DNA from: RGIG9379 sp031553005
GTDB taxonomy: Bacteria > Bacteroidota > Bacteroidia > Bacteroidales > Paludibacteraceae
NCBI GenBank assembly: GCA_031553005.1
Contig: JAVBMA010000031.1
Span: 62,001 to 126,000, forward strand
Length of the DNA stretch: 64,000 nucleotides
Reading direction: 5' to 3'
The stretch's first letter is position 1. Each line of letters opens with the position of its first letter. The notes beneath the pieces were generated by a model. It did not search any database, had not been told where the DNA came from, and worked only from the letters and a program-made list of their open reading frames with translations. The position numbers and the translations under genes are program-made. Shown piece by piece: positions 33,614 through 41,302 of this stretch.

Positions 33614-36600
33614 TCGTTTATCACTTTGTCGAATTCTCTGTTTTCGATCTCATCGAGGCGGGCTTTGATATCAGTTGCTATATCGTCTTTTCCTTTATAG
33701 TTCTCGCGTACGCTCAACAGATATTGCTTGGCTTCGAAGTCGTTGCCTTGCAACATATAAATATCGGAGAGCAGGATAAAACTTTTAGCCAGCCAATATT
33801 GGTATGGGGTATTTTTTTCGATAAAATTGAATATCTCTTTTTCTGCTTCCGCCAGTTGATTCTCGTGGAACAGATATTCGGCTACACGGTATTGTGCTTC
33901 AGCTCCATACTGATCCAGGGTATTGCCCGAAAGGGTGCGATAATCAGCAAAAGCGCTTTTCAGATCATTTTTCTTTTCGTATGCTTTTGCTCTTGCATAG
34001 AGGGCTTCACGCTGAACTGCAGGATCCAGTTTGTCTCCTTTTATCAGTTCATTGGCAGCAGCGATTGTCGCATCGTAATTTTCCAGCATCCTGTTACAAC
34101 GCAGAATTCCCAATTTGGCGGCTTCTTTGTTGTTTGCCTGCTGGGTTGCTTCCAATAAGAATTTTAATGTAGCAAGGGTTTCTTCGCATTCGTGCAGATC
34201 ATATTGAATTTCAGCCAATTTGACCAGTGCCGGTTCCATATTTGTATAACCCGGTTTGAATGCTACAATCTTGTATTGCTCTTTAGCTTTCGTTTTATCG
34301 CCTGTTTTATAATAACTATTTGCCAAATAGAAATGAGCATTATCACTGAAATTGCTTTCAGGGAATTTATCAAGGTATTTGGTAAAGCTCTCGATTGCTT
34401 TCGGATACTCTTCCATGATGTAAAAGCGTTCGGCTGCAAGGTAAGTGAGTGAATCCTGTTCGGATTTTTCGAACGTGGCAATTCCTCCAAGCGAAGAGAT
34501 ATAGTCGGCATAAGCCTGAATATCGTTTTTCTCAAAATAAACCGTTTTCAGGTTTTCAAGTGACGTTTTTGCTTCAACGCTGCTTGGGAAGTAATCTACA
34601 ATCTCTTTGTAGATCGAGATTGATTTATTGTAATCGTTCATTTCATCGTAAAGCATAGCGGTTTGCAACCTTGCTTTCCGGCTGAGCGGGCTATGCGGGT
34701 ACTTTGATGTGAGTTCGTCATAAGTTGAAATGGCAGATTTATTGTCTCCTATCATAATGTACGACCGGCCAATCTCATACATGGCATCTGCCAGATATTC
34801 GGACTGAGGGAATGTTTTTATTAGTTTCTGAAGAGTGGCAATTTTTCCTTTGTAGTTTTTTTGTAACCCTTCTACGAAAGCCTGTTGGAAGCAAGCATAA
34901 TCAGCTCCCGGCCCTTTCAGGTTGTATACGGTAGCATAGCTTTTTTCCGCATTTTCAAAATCCCGGTTGTGGAAATAGCAGTCGCCAATCCGGTTATTGG
35001 CATCGGCAATCAATGTTTTATTCTTTTCTTCCAGGTTAATGTATTTGCGGAACCAGTTCAGTGCTTCATTGTATTTTTTTTCGGAAAAATAGCAATATCC
35101 CAGGTTATAGTGTCCCATATTGAACTCTCCGGAACTCCGGGCTCCTACTGAATTCAGGAATTGCTGGTAGTCTGAAATTGCTTTTGAGCAGTTCTTCATC
35201 CGGTAATAAGATTCTCCTCTCCAGAAAAGAGCCAGTGCTTCCGTTTCTCTGTTCGATTTACCGTCTATCAGTGATTCTGTAAATGATTTTATGGCTTTAT
35301 CATAATTTCCTTCCGTGAAATTCTGAATCCCGATGCTGTATAAAACCCGTTGGCGAGCTTCCAGTATTTTCGGATTTTTGGATTTTATTTTTTGAATGGA
35401 TTCATAAGCAGCTTCGTAATTCTTCGTGGTCAGGTATACATTTACCAGATAGTCGTAAATATTATCCGAGTACTTGGATTTCGGAAATTCACTCAGAAAG
35501 CGCTCGAAAGCTACAACAGACTCGTTGAAAGGAGAGTATGATTGCTCATATACAATCAATGCGTAGTTGTACAGCGCTTCTTCTTCTATTGCTTTGTCAA
35601 AGTCCATGCGGGCGACCGATTCGAAAGCCAAACGGGCATTCGTTTTATCGTTTTCTTTCAAATAAGAACTACCTAAATGCAGATAGGCATTTTGACCCAT
35701 TTGGTCTTCTGTAACTGTCACTTTCTGCAAATGCGGTATGGCATTTTTGTATTGTTGCGTTTCGTAATACGAAATCCCCAGCATGTACATATCATTACGT
35801 AATACCGGAGTTGCCTGTTTATCGTAAAGAGCTAAATACCTGATGGCATTTGTATAATCTTTTTGGAAGAAACAGCATTCGCCCAACAGCCTGTATACTT
35901 CGATATTATTTGCATTATCGGGATATTTTTTCAATAACTCTTCCCCCGATTTTACAACCTCATCGTATCTTTTTTGTGAGTAGTGGATTTGCAGGATATA
36001 GTAGGGTACTATCTGTGCATAGTCCGGATTATTTTGCAGGGAAAGAAATACCGGCAATGCCGAGTCATATTTCTTTTGTTGATAATCAATATAGGCGCTG
36101 TAATAGCGAGCGGAGTCTTCGTATTTGCTTTTTTGGGAAAGAAGGGTCGTAAATGCCTGCTGGGCTTTTGGCAGGTCATTTGTCTGCAAATAACAATATC
36201 CTGTTTGGAAATAATAGTCGGCTTTTTCTTCCTTCGATAGTTTTTCCGGATTGCATTTATCATAGAATTCAATGGCTTCTTTGAATTTTTTCTTATCGTA
36301 AGAAAGTACTCCCTGAAGAAATCTTACACGGTTTACATGAATAGAGTAGGGGTTGTTTGAAACAAATTGCTCCAATCTTTTTCCGGCATCTTTCTGCTTC
36401 ATTTCGTAGGAGCTGCATGCCAGATAATACTCTGCTTCGGGATAAAGCGGAGAACGCTCTTTGTGCTGGGTTTGCAGATATTCGTCGAGATAACGGAAGG
36501 CTGTATTGAATTGCTTTAAATCGTACATCTCTTTCCCATCGTAAAACAATTTGTCCGGATGAATGTACGTTTTTGATTTTTGTGCGCAAATATTTGTTAG

Positions 36601-36639
36601 AGAAAACAATAAGAATGCCAATAAAAATATTCGTCTCAT
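33610..36639 (-). CDS. large tetratricopeptide-repeat protein, exported
   Basis: I start at the ATG 36639, giving a signal peptide MRRIFLLAFLLFSLTNICAQ. A frame from 36711 is open, but the TATATTTG -7 box (36673-36666) places the transcript start downstream of it. The roughly 1009-residue mature region is a nearly continuous series of TPR units (AFRYLDEYLQT, AIEFYDKCNPEKL, KAQQAFTTLLSQ, AIRYLALYDKQ and so on), about 25 in total. It probably forms a periplasmic superhelical scaffold. It overlaps the outer-membrane barrel gene by 4 bp, suggesting that the two products work together. Function is not known. Confidence 0.85.
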   Translation of the reverse strand: MRRIFLLAFLLFSLTNICAQKSKTYIHPDKLFYDGKEMYDLKQFNTAFRYLDEYLQTQHKERSPLYPEAEYYLACSSYEMKQKDAGKRLEQFVSNNPYSIHVNRVRFLQGVLSYDKKKFKEAIEFYDKCNPEKLSKEEKADYYFQTGYCYLQTNDLPKAQQAFTTLLSQKSKYEDSARYYSAYIDYQQKKYDSALPVFLSLQNNPDYAQIVPYYILQIHYSQKRYDEVVKSGEELLKKYPDNANNIEVYRLLGECCFFQKDYTNAIRYLALYDKQATPVLRNDMYMLGISYYETQQYKNAIPHLQKVTVTEDQMGQNAYLHLGSSYLKENDKTNARLAFESVARMDFDKAIEEEALYNYALIVYEQSYSPFNESVVAFERFLSEFPKSKYSDNIYDYLVNVYLTTKNYEAAYESIQKIKSKNPKILEARQRVLYSIGIQNFTEGNYDKAIKSFTESLIDGKSNRETEALALFWRGESYYRMKNCSKAISDYQQFLNSVGARSSGEFNMGHYNLGYCYFSEKKYNEALNWFRKYINLEEKNKTLIADANNRIGDCYFHNRDFENAEKSYATVYNLKGPGADYACFQQAFVEGLQKNYKGKIATLQKLIKTFPQSEYLADAMYEIGRSYIMIGDNKSAISTYDELTSKYPHSPLSRKARLQTAMLYDEMNDYNKSISIYKEIVDYFPSSVEAKTSLENLKTVYFEKNDIQAYADYISSLGGIATFEKSEQDSLTYLAAERFYIMEEYPKAIESFTKYLDKFPESNFSDNAHFYLANSYYKTGDKTKAKEQYKIVAFKPGYTNMEPALVKLAEIQYDLHECEETLATLKFLLEATQQANNKEAAKLGILRCNRMLENYDATIAAANELIKGDKLDPAVQREALYARAKAYEKKNDLKSAFADYRTLSGNTLDQYGAEAQYRVAEYLFHENQLAEAEKEIFNFIEKNTPYQYWLAKSFILLSDIYMLQGNDFEAKQYLLSVRENYKGKDDIATDIKARLDEIENREFDKVINE

Positions 36640-36665
36640 TTCTTGAAGTCCAAAATTAATTTGCA

Positions 36666-36673
36666 CAAATATA
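36666..36673 (-). promoter_or_regulatory. -7 element of the TPR gene
   Basis: TATATTTG matches TAnnTTTG and lies 26 bp upstream of the chosen ATG, which supports that start. The upstream box is weak. Confidence 0.5.
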
Positions 36674-36864
36674 GATAAAATGATTCTAAATGAAATATTC
36701 CTGATAATCAAAATTTGATCTGTGGAACAATTAATTACAGAAGTTCAGATAAATAGCCATTATCCGGATATCAAAACACCTGCTTTTAAACTTAGAAAAT
36801 TTTCTATATGAATGTAGGATTTCTGTGTTTTTTCAATATAATCCACAAACAAAAATTGTTTCTT

Positions 36865-36890
36865 ACCTTTCACTTTTCCCCTTTCAATTT
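36865..36890 (-). repeat. heptamer array containing the rluD stop codon
   Basis: On the minus strand AAATTGA, AAGGGGA, AAAGTGA, AAGGTAA. The first TGA of the array is the stop codon of rluD. Confidence 0.65.
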
Positions 36891-37981
36891 ATTATCTCCA
36901 GCTCTTTATTAGCTGCATAATTTCGCCATTTTTCAATCAAATTTTGCATATCCTCGGGCAGTTCCGAGTCAAAGTGCATAAATTCTCCCGTGCGGGGGTG
37001 AGTAAATCCGAGCGTTTTGGCATGCAATGCTTGTCTCGGGCAAAGTTCAAAACAGTTGGTTATGAATTGTTTATATTTAGTAAAGGTTGTTCCTCTCAGG
37101 ATTTCATGTCCTCCATACCGTTCGTCGTTAAACAAGGTGTGACCGATATGTTTCATGTGTACCCGTATCTGGTGTGTACGACCTGTCTCCAGGCGGCATT
37201 CGACAAGTGTCACATAACCGAACCTTTCCAACACTTTATAATGTGTAATGGCATGTTTTGCATTTGGATTGCTACCTTCGGGGAAAACTGTAAAAAGCAT
37301 CCTGTCGCGGGGATCGCGGGCAATATCACCAATGATAGTACCTTCGTCTTTTTCTACATTACCCCATACTAAAGCATTATAAGTACGTTGGGTAGTTTTA
37401 TCGAAAAATTGTTTCCCGAGTTTTGTTTTTGCATCTTCGTTTTTGGCAATGATAAGAAGACCGGATGTGTCTTTATCAATACGATGCACAAGCCCAAGTC
37501 TTGGGTCGGAAACATCAAAACCCGGAGAATCTTTCAAATACCACGCCAATGCGTTGAGCAGTGTACCGCGAAAGTTCCCGAATCCCGGATGGACAACCAT
37601 CCCCGGATTTTTATTGACTAGTATAATATCACTGTCTTCATAAACGACGCGGAGGGGAATATCTTCAGGAATGATCTCAAAGTCGGAGGGAGGGTAGGAG
37701 AGCATGATCGAGATAACATCATGAGGCTTCACCCGATAGTTGGATTTTACCGCTTTCCCATTTACAATGATACAATTAGCGTCTGCTGCGTCCTGTATGC
37801 GGTTGCGTGAAATCTGCGACATGCAATTTACCAAGTACTTATCAATACGTACAAGGCTCTGCCCTTTGTCTACGACAAAACGGAAGTGTTCGTGAAATTG
37901 TCCGTCGCTTCCCAATTCGACTTCTTCCCGGTCGTTTTCCATTTCATCGGGCAACAGATTTTCGTTTTCCGTTATTCCCAT
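36884..37981 (-). CDS. rluD: RluA-family pseudouridine synthase (RluD-like)
   Basis: The 365-residue protein has an N-terminal S4 RNA-binding domain (about 43-90, RIDKYLVNCMSQISRNRIQDA) and a catalytic domain with the HRIDKDTSGLLII motif (catalytic Asp169), plus NKNPGMVVHPG and the TGRTHQIRVHMKHIGHTL motif. RluD modifies U1911, U1915 and U1917 of 23S rRNA in E. coli; the exact site here is inferred. Its start overlaps the PASTA gene's stop by 10 bp, so the two are co-transcribed. Confidence 0.92.
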   Translation of the reverse strand: MGITENENLLPDEMENDREEVELGSDGQFHEHFRFVVDKGQSLVRIDKYLVNCMSQISRNRIQDAADANCIIVNGKAVKSNYRVKPHDVISIMLSYPPSDFEIIPEDIPLRVVYEDSDIILVNKNPGMVVHPGFGNFRGTLLNALAWYLKDSPGFDVSDPRLGLVHRIDKDTSGLLIIAKNEDAKTKLGKQFFDKTTQRTYNALVWGNVEKDEGTIIGDIARDPRDRMLFTVFPEGSNPNAKHAITHYKVLERFGYVTLVECRLETGRTHQIRVHMKHIGHTLFNDERYGGHEILRGTTFTKYKQFITNCFELCPRQALHAKTLGFTHPRTGEFMHFDSELPEDMQNLIEKWRNYAANKELEIIN

Positions 37982-38805
37982 AAATTTTCTTCTGTGCTTG
38001 TAGTATCTGCTACCTCTTCAGGCAAACTGAGCAATGCTTTATCTTTTGTAAAAAACAAGTTGATCGATTGCCCCAATGATGCTGTTGAATTTGTGATAGG
38101 ATCCTGTTTGTAAACCAGATAAGATGCTTTATCTTTTTCGTTTTGAGGTGTTACGTCATATAGCGTTGCACCTATGTTTAGTGATGCCGAATGTGCCTTT
38201 TCAATTGCTTGTTCGAGCGTTAGTCCGCGCAAGCTTACGACTATTGTTGTTTCATCGGAAAGTCCTTTTCCTACGAGCAGAGCGATAGAGGCTCCCTCTG
38301 TAATTCTTGTTCCCGGAGCAGCAATTCGGTTGCCGTATTTCACATCCTGAACCAGATCTTTGTATTCGGACGGAACATATTCATATTCCCCAATTTTTAA
38401 TCCGATGGAGGCGATTATAGCTTCGGCTTGGCGTAGTGAAACATCTCTCAAATCGGGTAAAACAATTTGTCTCGGAGAACGGGCGTTAATAAGAAGATAT
38501 ATTTTTCGTTCTTCTTTTACTGTCGATCCTGCTTCGGGAGTTTGTTCCATAATGGCTCCCGCTTTTTCTCCTTTAACAAAGATTGAATCAATAATCTCAT
38601 ATTCCAGTTTTTTACTGGCCAATATTTTTCCGGCTTCCTCTTCGTTTAGTCCCTTCAGGTCGGGAACAATAATTTCTTCACCGTGGTTTGTGTAATTATC
38701 CAACCAGTGCAGGCTTCCGAAAAATAAAACCAACAATATGAAAATTGCAGCGATGATGCTGATAATAATCGGATTGGTGAGGAATCGTTTTAATGTCTTG
38801 TTCAT
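37972..38805 (-). CDS. membrane-anchored PASTA domain protein
   Basis: Starting at the ATG 38805 the product is 277 residues. It has a cytoplasmic Lys/Arg-rich N-terminus (MNKTLKRFLTN), one membrane segment (about 13-33), then three PASTA modules (VPDLKGLNEEEAGKILAS; LPDLRDVSLRQAEAIIAS; SLRGLTLEQAIEKAHSASL). The last 20 residues are acidic. PASTA domains bind peptidoglycan or muropeptides in the periplasm. No kinase domain is present. An ATG at 38835 adds ten residues that look spurious. It overlaps rluD by 10 bp. Confidence 0.88.
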   Translation of the reverse strand: MNKTLKRFLTNPIIISIIAAIFILLVLFFGSLHWLDNYTNHGEEIIVPDLKGLNEEEAGKILASKKLEYEIIDSIFVKGEKAGAIMEQTPEAGSTVKEERKIYLLINARSPRQIVLPDLRDVSLRQAEAIIASIGLKIGEYEYVPSEYKDLVQDVKYGNRIAAPGTRITEGASIALLVGKGLSDETTIVVSLRGLTLEQAIEKAHSASLNIGATLYDVTPQNEKDKASYLVYKQDPITNSTASLGQSINLFFTKDKALLSLPEEVADTTSTEENLWE

Positions 38806-38870
38806 AATAATAAAAAATTGCAAATGGAAAACCAACGGTCAACAGCCGATTTGGCAAAGTTATATAAATA

Positions 38871-38910
38871 GTTGAAAATTGAGAATTGAAAGTTGAAAAT
38901 TAATTGAAAG
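38871..38910 (+). repeat. heptamer array upstream of the PASTA gene
   Basis: GTTGAAA, ATTGAGA, ATTGAAA, GTTGAAA, with a degenerate last unit. It lies between the PASTA start and the rpmH terminator. A second short array of opposite sense follows at 38948-38980 (CTTTCCC, CTTTCAC, TTTTCCC, CTTTCAC). Confidence 0.55.
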
Positions 38911-38983
38911 CGGTCTGAATACATGATTATCCATTTGTTCTTTAATTAACTTTCCCCTTTCACTTTTCCCCTTTCACCTAAAT

Positions 38984-39020
38984 AAAAAGAGGTAAAGAAT
39001 TCTATTCTTTACCTCTTTTT
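38984..39020 (-). terminator. rpmH terminator
   Basis: AAAAAGAGGTAAAGAAT and ATTCTTTACCTCTTTTT pair perfectly around a 3-nt loop, 19 bp after the rpmH stop. Confidence 0.85.
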
Positions 39021-39038
39021 ATTTATACAAAACGTATA

Positions 39039-39197
39039 TTATTTTCTTAAAGCCGGCTCGTCAGATACTGTAAGTTTTTTTCTTCCTTGTGCTCTACGAG
39101 ATGCTAATACTCTGCGGCCGTTAGGAGTTTCCATTCTTGAACGGAATCCGTGTTTGTTTTTTCTCTTTCTGTTTGATGGTTGAAATGTTCTTTTCAT
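39039..39197 (-). CDS. rpmH: 50S ribosomal protein L34
   Basis: The 52-residue highly basic protein starts MKRTFQPSNRKRKNKHGFR and continues RMETPNGRRVLASRRAQGR, the full L34 signature, followed by a short acidic extension (TVSDEPALRK) that is common in Bacteroidota. It is a structural protein of the large ribosomal subunit. It stands alone between its own perfect promoter and a strong terminator, and dnaA or rnpA are not adjacent here. Confidence 0.97.
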   Translation of the reverse strand: MKRTFQPSNRKRKNKHGFRSRMETPNGRRVLASRRAQGRKKLTVSDEPALRK

Positions 39198-39248
39198 TGC
39201 CGTATTTATTTTGAATTTTCTTTATTTATTTCTTCCTAAATTGGGTTG

Positions 39249-39279
39249 CAAAGATAACTATATTTTATAAAAAAGCAAA
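39249..39279 (-). promoter_or_regulatory. rpmH promoter
   Basis: TTTG (39279-39276), 19-bp spacer, then TATCTTTG (39256-39249). It is a perfect consensus match, 51 bp before the ATG, as expected for a highly expressed gene. Confidence 0.75.
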
Positions 39280-39363
39280 ATGTTGATAACTTTTTTCGGA
39301 TAGCAATATTAAAACGTTCGAAAATAGAAGGAATAATTGTGTTAACCGTTAATTATTACATTT

Positions 39364-40425
39364 TTATGATAGACCGAGAATAGCTTCTGTTTTACGGATT
39401 ATTTGCTCCGGTTGGATTGAATTCAGACACGCATAGTCACTCCTAAGACATGGCTCTTTTCCATATATGGAACATGGGCGGCAAGGCAAGTCTATTTGGA
39501 TAATATTATCAGTGGATTGATTGAATCCGTAAAATCCGGCAAACGGATGGGTAGCCCCCCAAACCGAAACCACAGGAGTGCCTACGAGGGATGCCAAGTG
39601 CATATTTGCCGAATCCATCGAAATGAGTACATCGGATTGATTTAAGATTTGCAACTCTTCTTGTAATTGGAATTTTCCGGCTAAGGAAATCACATGCGGA
39701 TATTTCTTTTCCCATTTTTCCAATATATCCACTTCTTTCTTTCCTCCTCCGAACAATAATATTTGAATATTTTCTTTTTTTGAAAAATAATCAATGACGG
39801 TTTCTAATTTTTCAACCGGATATATTTTCCCCGCATGTTGTGCAAATGGAGCGACAGCAAGCCATTTTGCTTTTTTCTCGCCAAAAATAAGCCTAGTTTT
39901 TTCCGGTAACTCTGCCTTTTTTCCGAAAAGCCCTGTAAAATTCAACGGAAAATCAAATCCCGCTTTTTCAAAAACTTCCTGATAACGCGCGATGGAACTT
40001 TTTAAAGGCATCCGTTTTTTATTGTCCGGACGTGTCAACTCTTTCTTCTCTTTCCTGCCTTTTTGAATGACAAAAACAGGGATATTTTTGAGTCTGAAAA
40101 GTGTGCGTAAGACTTTACTCCGAAGTACATCGTGCAAATCAATGAATGCATCGAATTTGTTATCAGCTGTCAGATGCCTGAAAAGTTTGAAAATGCCTGT
40201 AAAACCTTTGTACTCTTTTTTAGTATCGACTCCGATAAAATTGAGGTTCTCTATTCCGGCAAACATCCCTGCAAAACGCGGATTAGAAAGCATAGTAATA
40301 TGAACGTCCGGATATTTGCTCGCAAAGGACGCAATTACAGGAACGGTCATAGCCGCATCGCCCATGGCCGAAAGACGGATTATGAGTATATTTTTATAAG
40401 GTGAAGCCATTTTTATAATTGACAA
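39364..40425 (-). CDS. glycosyltransferase family 9 (heptosyltransferase-like)
   Basis: The 353-residue protein begins ASPYKNILIIRLSAMGDAAM, the GT9 N-terminal motif, and has the C-terminal SMDSANMHLASLVGTPVVSVWGATHP donor-site motif plus SIYGKEPCLRSDYACL. By family knowledge it adds a heptose (or other sugar) from an ADP-sugar to the lipopolysaccharide core at the cytoplasmic side of the inner membrane. An internal ATG at 40410 (residue 6) is an alternative start. The DUF4254 gene lies 53 bp upstream on the same strand, a pairing frequent in Bacteroidota. Confidence 0.9.
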   Translation of the reverse strand: MSIIKMASPYKNILIIRLSAMGDAAMTVPVIASFASKYPDVHITMLSNPRFAGMFAGIENLNFIGVDTKKEYKGFTGIFKLFRHLTADNKFDAFIDLHDVLRSKVLRTLFRLKNIPVFVIQKGRKEKKELTRPDNKKRMPLKSSIARYQEVFEKAGFDFPLNFTGLFGKKAELPEKTRLIFGEKKAKWLAVAPFAQHAGKIYPVEKLETVIDYFSKKENIQILLFGGGKKEVDILEKWEKKYPHVISLAGKFQLQEELQILNQSDVLISMDSANMHLASLVGTPVVSVWGATHPFAGFYGFNQSTDNIIQIDLPCRPCSIYGKEPCLRSDYACLNSIQPEQIIRKTEAILGLS

Positions 40426-40463
40426 TTTCCCCTAAGAATCTTCAGCATCGCACAAGAACATTC

Positions 40464-40500
40464 CTTAACTTTCCCCTTTCAACTTTCACTTTTCACTTTA
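40464..40500 (-). repeat. heptamer array that encodes the DUF4254 protein's C-terminus
   Basis: Minus-strand units AAAGTGA, AAAGTGA, AAGTTGA, AAGGGGA, AAGTTAA. The reading frame of the gene runs into the array (last residues KVKSES) and stops at a TGA within it. Confidence 0.65.
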
Positions 40501-41096
40501 CCATAAAGTACAGGATTGAGGCTAGGGTCGTTGTACATTTTCATTTGTTTGTACACCTTCATGTATCTTTCGCCTGTTTCAATATCTGCAATCAGTTGGT
40601 CAATAGCCGAAGAGAGATCCTCCCGTTGTTCAAGCAATATATCCAGTTTTTTTGTACAGGCAGCTTTGTGTTCGGCAGAAACATCGGTACGGTTTACTTC
40701 CTGCAACATGTGGTAAATTTTCAATGCCAAAATGGAAAGGCGGTCGATAGCCCAGGCAGGACTTTCGGTATTGATTACAGCCGTCGGTTTTACTTTTACC
40801 GACTGGTATTTTTCCAGAAAATAACTGTCAACCATCTCAACAAGGTCTGTTCTGTCCTGATTTGACTTGTCAATCCTGCGTTTAATAGCCAGCGCTTCCA
40901 CCGGATCAATTTCCGGATTCCGGATAATATCTTCCAAATGCCATTGCACGGTATCAATCCAGTTTTTCAGATACAATACGTTTTCTATAGACTGGGAAGG
41001 ATAGGGATTAACAATAGGAGTATCAACATGGTCTTTTTCATGATAATCCGTTATTACTTTGTCGAAAATCTTGTTTGCGTCCTGACTAAAACTCAT
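40479..41096 (-). CDS. DUF4254 domain protein
   Basis: The 205-residue all-helical protein is a complete DUF4254 domain: SFSQDANKIFDKVITDYH, LYLKNWIDTVQWHLEDIIR, VEALAIKRRIDKSNQDRTDL, PAWAIDRLSILALKIYHM, AACTKKLDILLEQREDLSSAID. It has no signal peptide. Function is unknown. In Bacteroidota it is often beside a GT9 heptosyltransferase gene, as here. The last six residues and the stop are contributed by a heptamer repeat array, so the natural C-terminus has probably been overwritten. A TAACTTTG -7 box lies at 41123-41116. Confidence 0.88.
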   Translation of the reverse strand: MSFSQDANKIFDKVITDYHEKDHVDTPIVNPYPSQSIENVLYLKNWIDTVQWHLEDIIRNPEIDPVEALAIKRRIDKSNQDRTDLVEMVDSYFLEKYQSVKVKPTAVINTESPAWAIDRLSILALKIYHMLQEVNRTDVSAEHKAACTKKLDILLEQREDLSSAIDQLIADIETGERYMKVYKQMKMYNDPSLNPVLYGKVKSES

Positions 41097-41115
41097 GGTT
41101 ATAAATTTTTTCTTG

Positions 41116-41123
41116 CAAAGTTA
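41116..41123 (-). promoter_or_regulatory. -7 element of the DUF4254 gene
   Basis: TAACTTTG matches TAnnTTTG 19 bp before the ATG. No clear -33 box. Confidence 0.45.
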
Positions 41124-41302
41124 AGATTTTATTTCCGAATAACTATAAATGAACGGAAGTCGAATGAGGATAAATAAATTTATGAAGTATAAAACGAATT
41201 TAATTTTTTATGAAAAAATATTTATTATGTTATACAATATATGTTGTTTTTTTCTTTTAATTTGTCTAATTATCTGTTTTTTTAATATTTAAAATAATTT
41301 TT

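Noticed and set aside
33724..34158. 144-codon plus-strand frame
   Set aside because: Antisense to the TPR gene, which has clear repeat structure. No start context or homology.
36640..36711. N-terminal extension of the TPR protein
   Set aside because: It lies over a -7 promoter box and would hide a good signal peptide.
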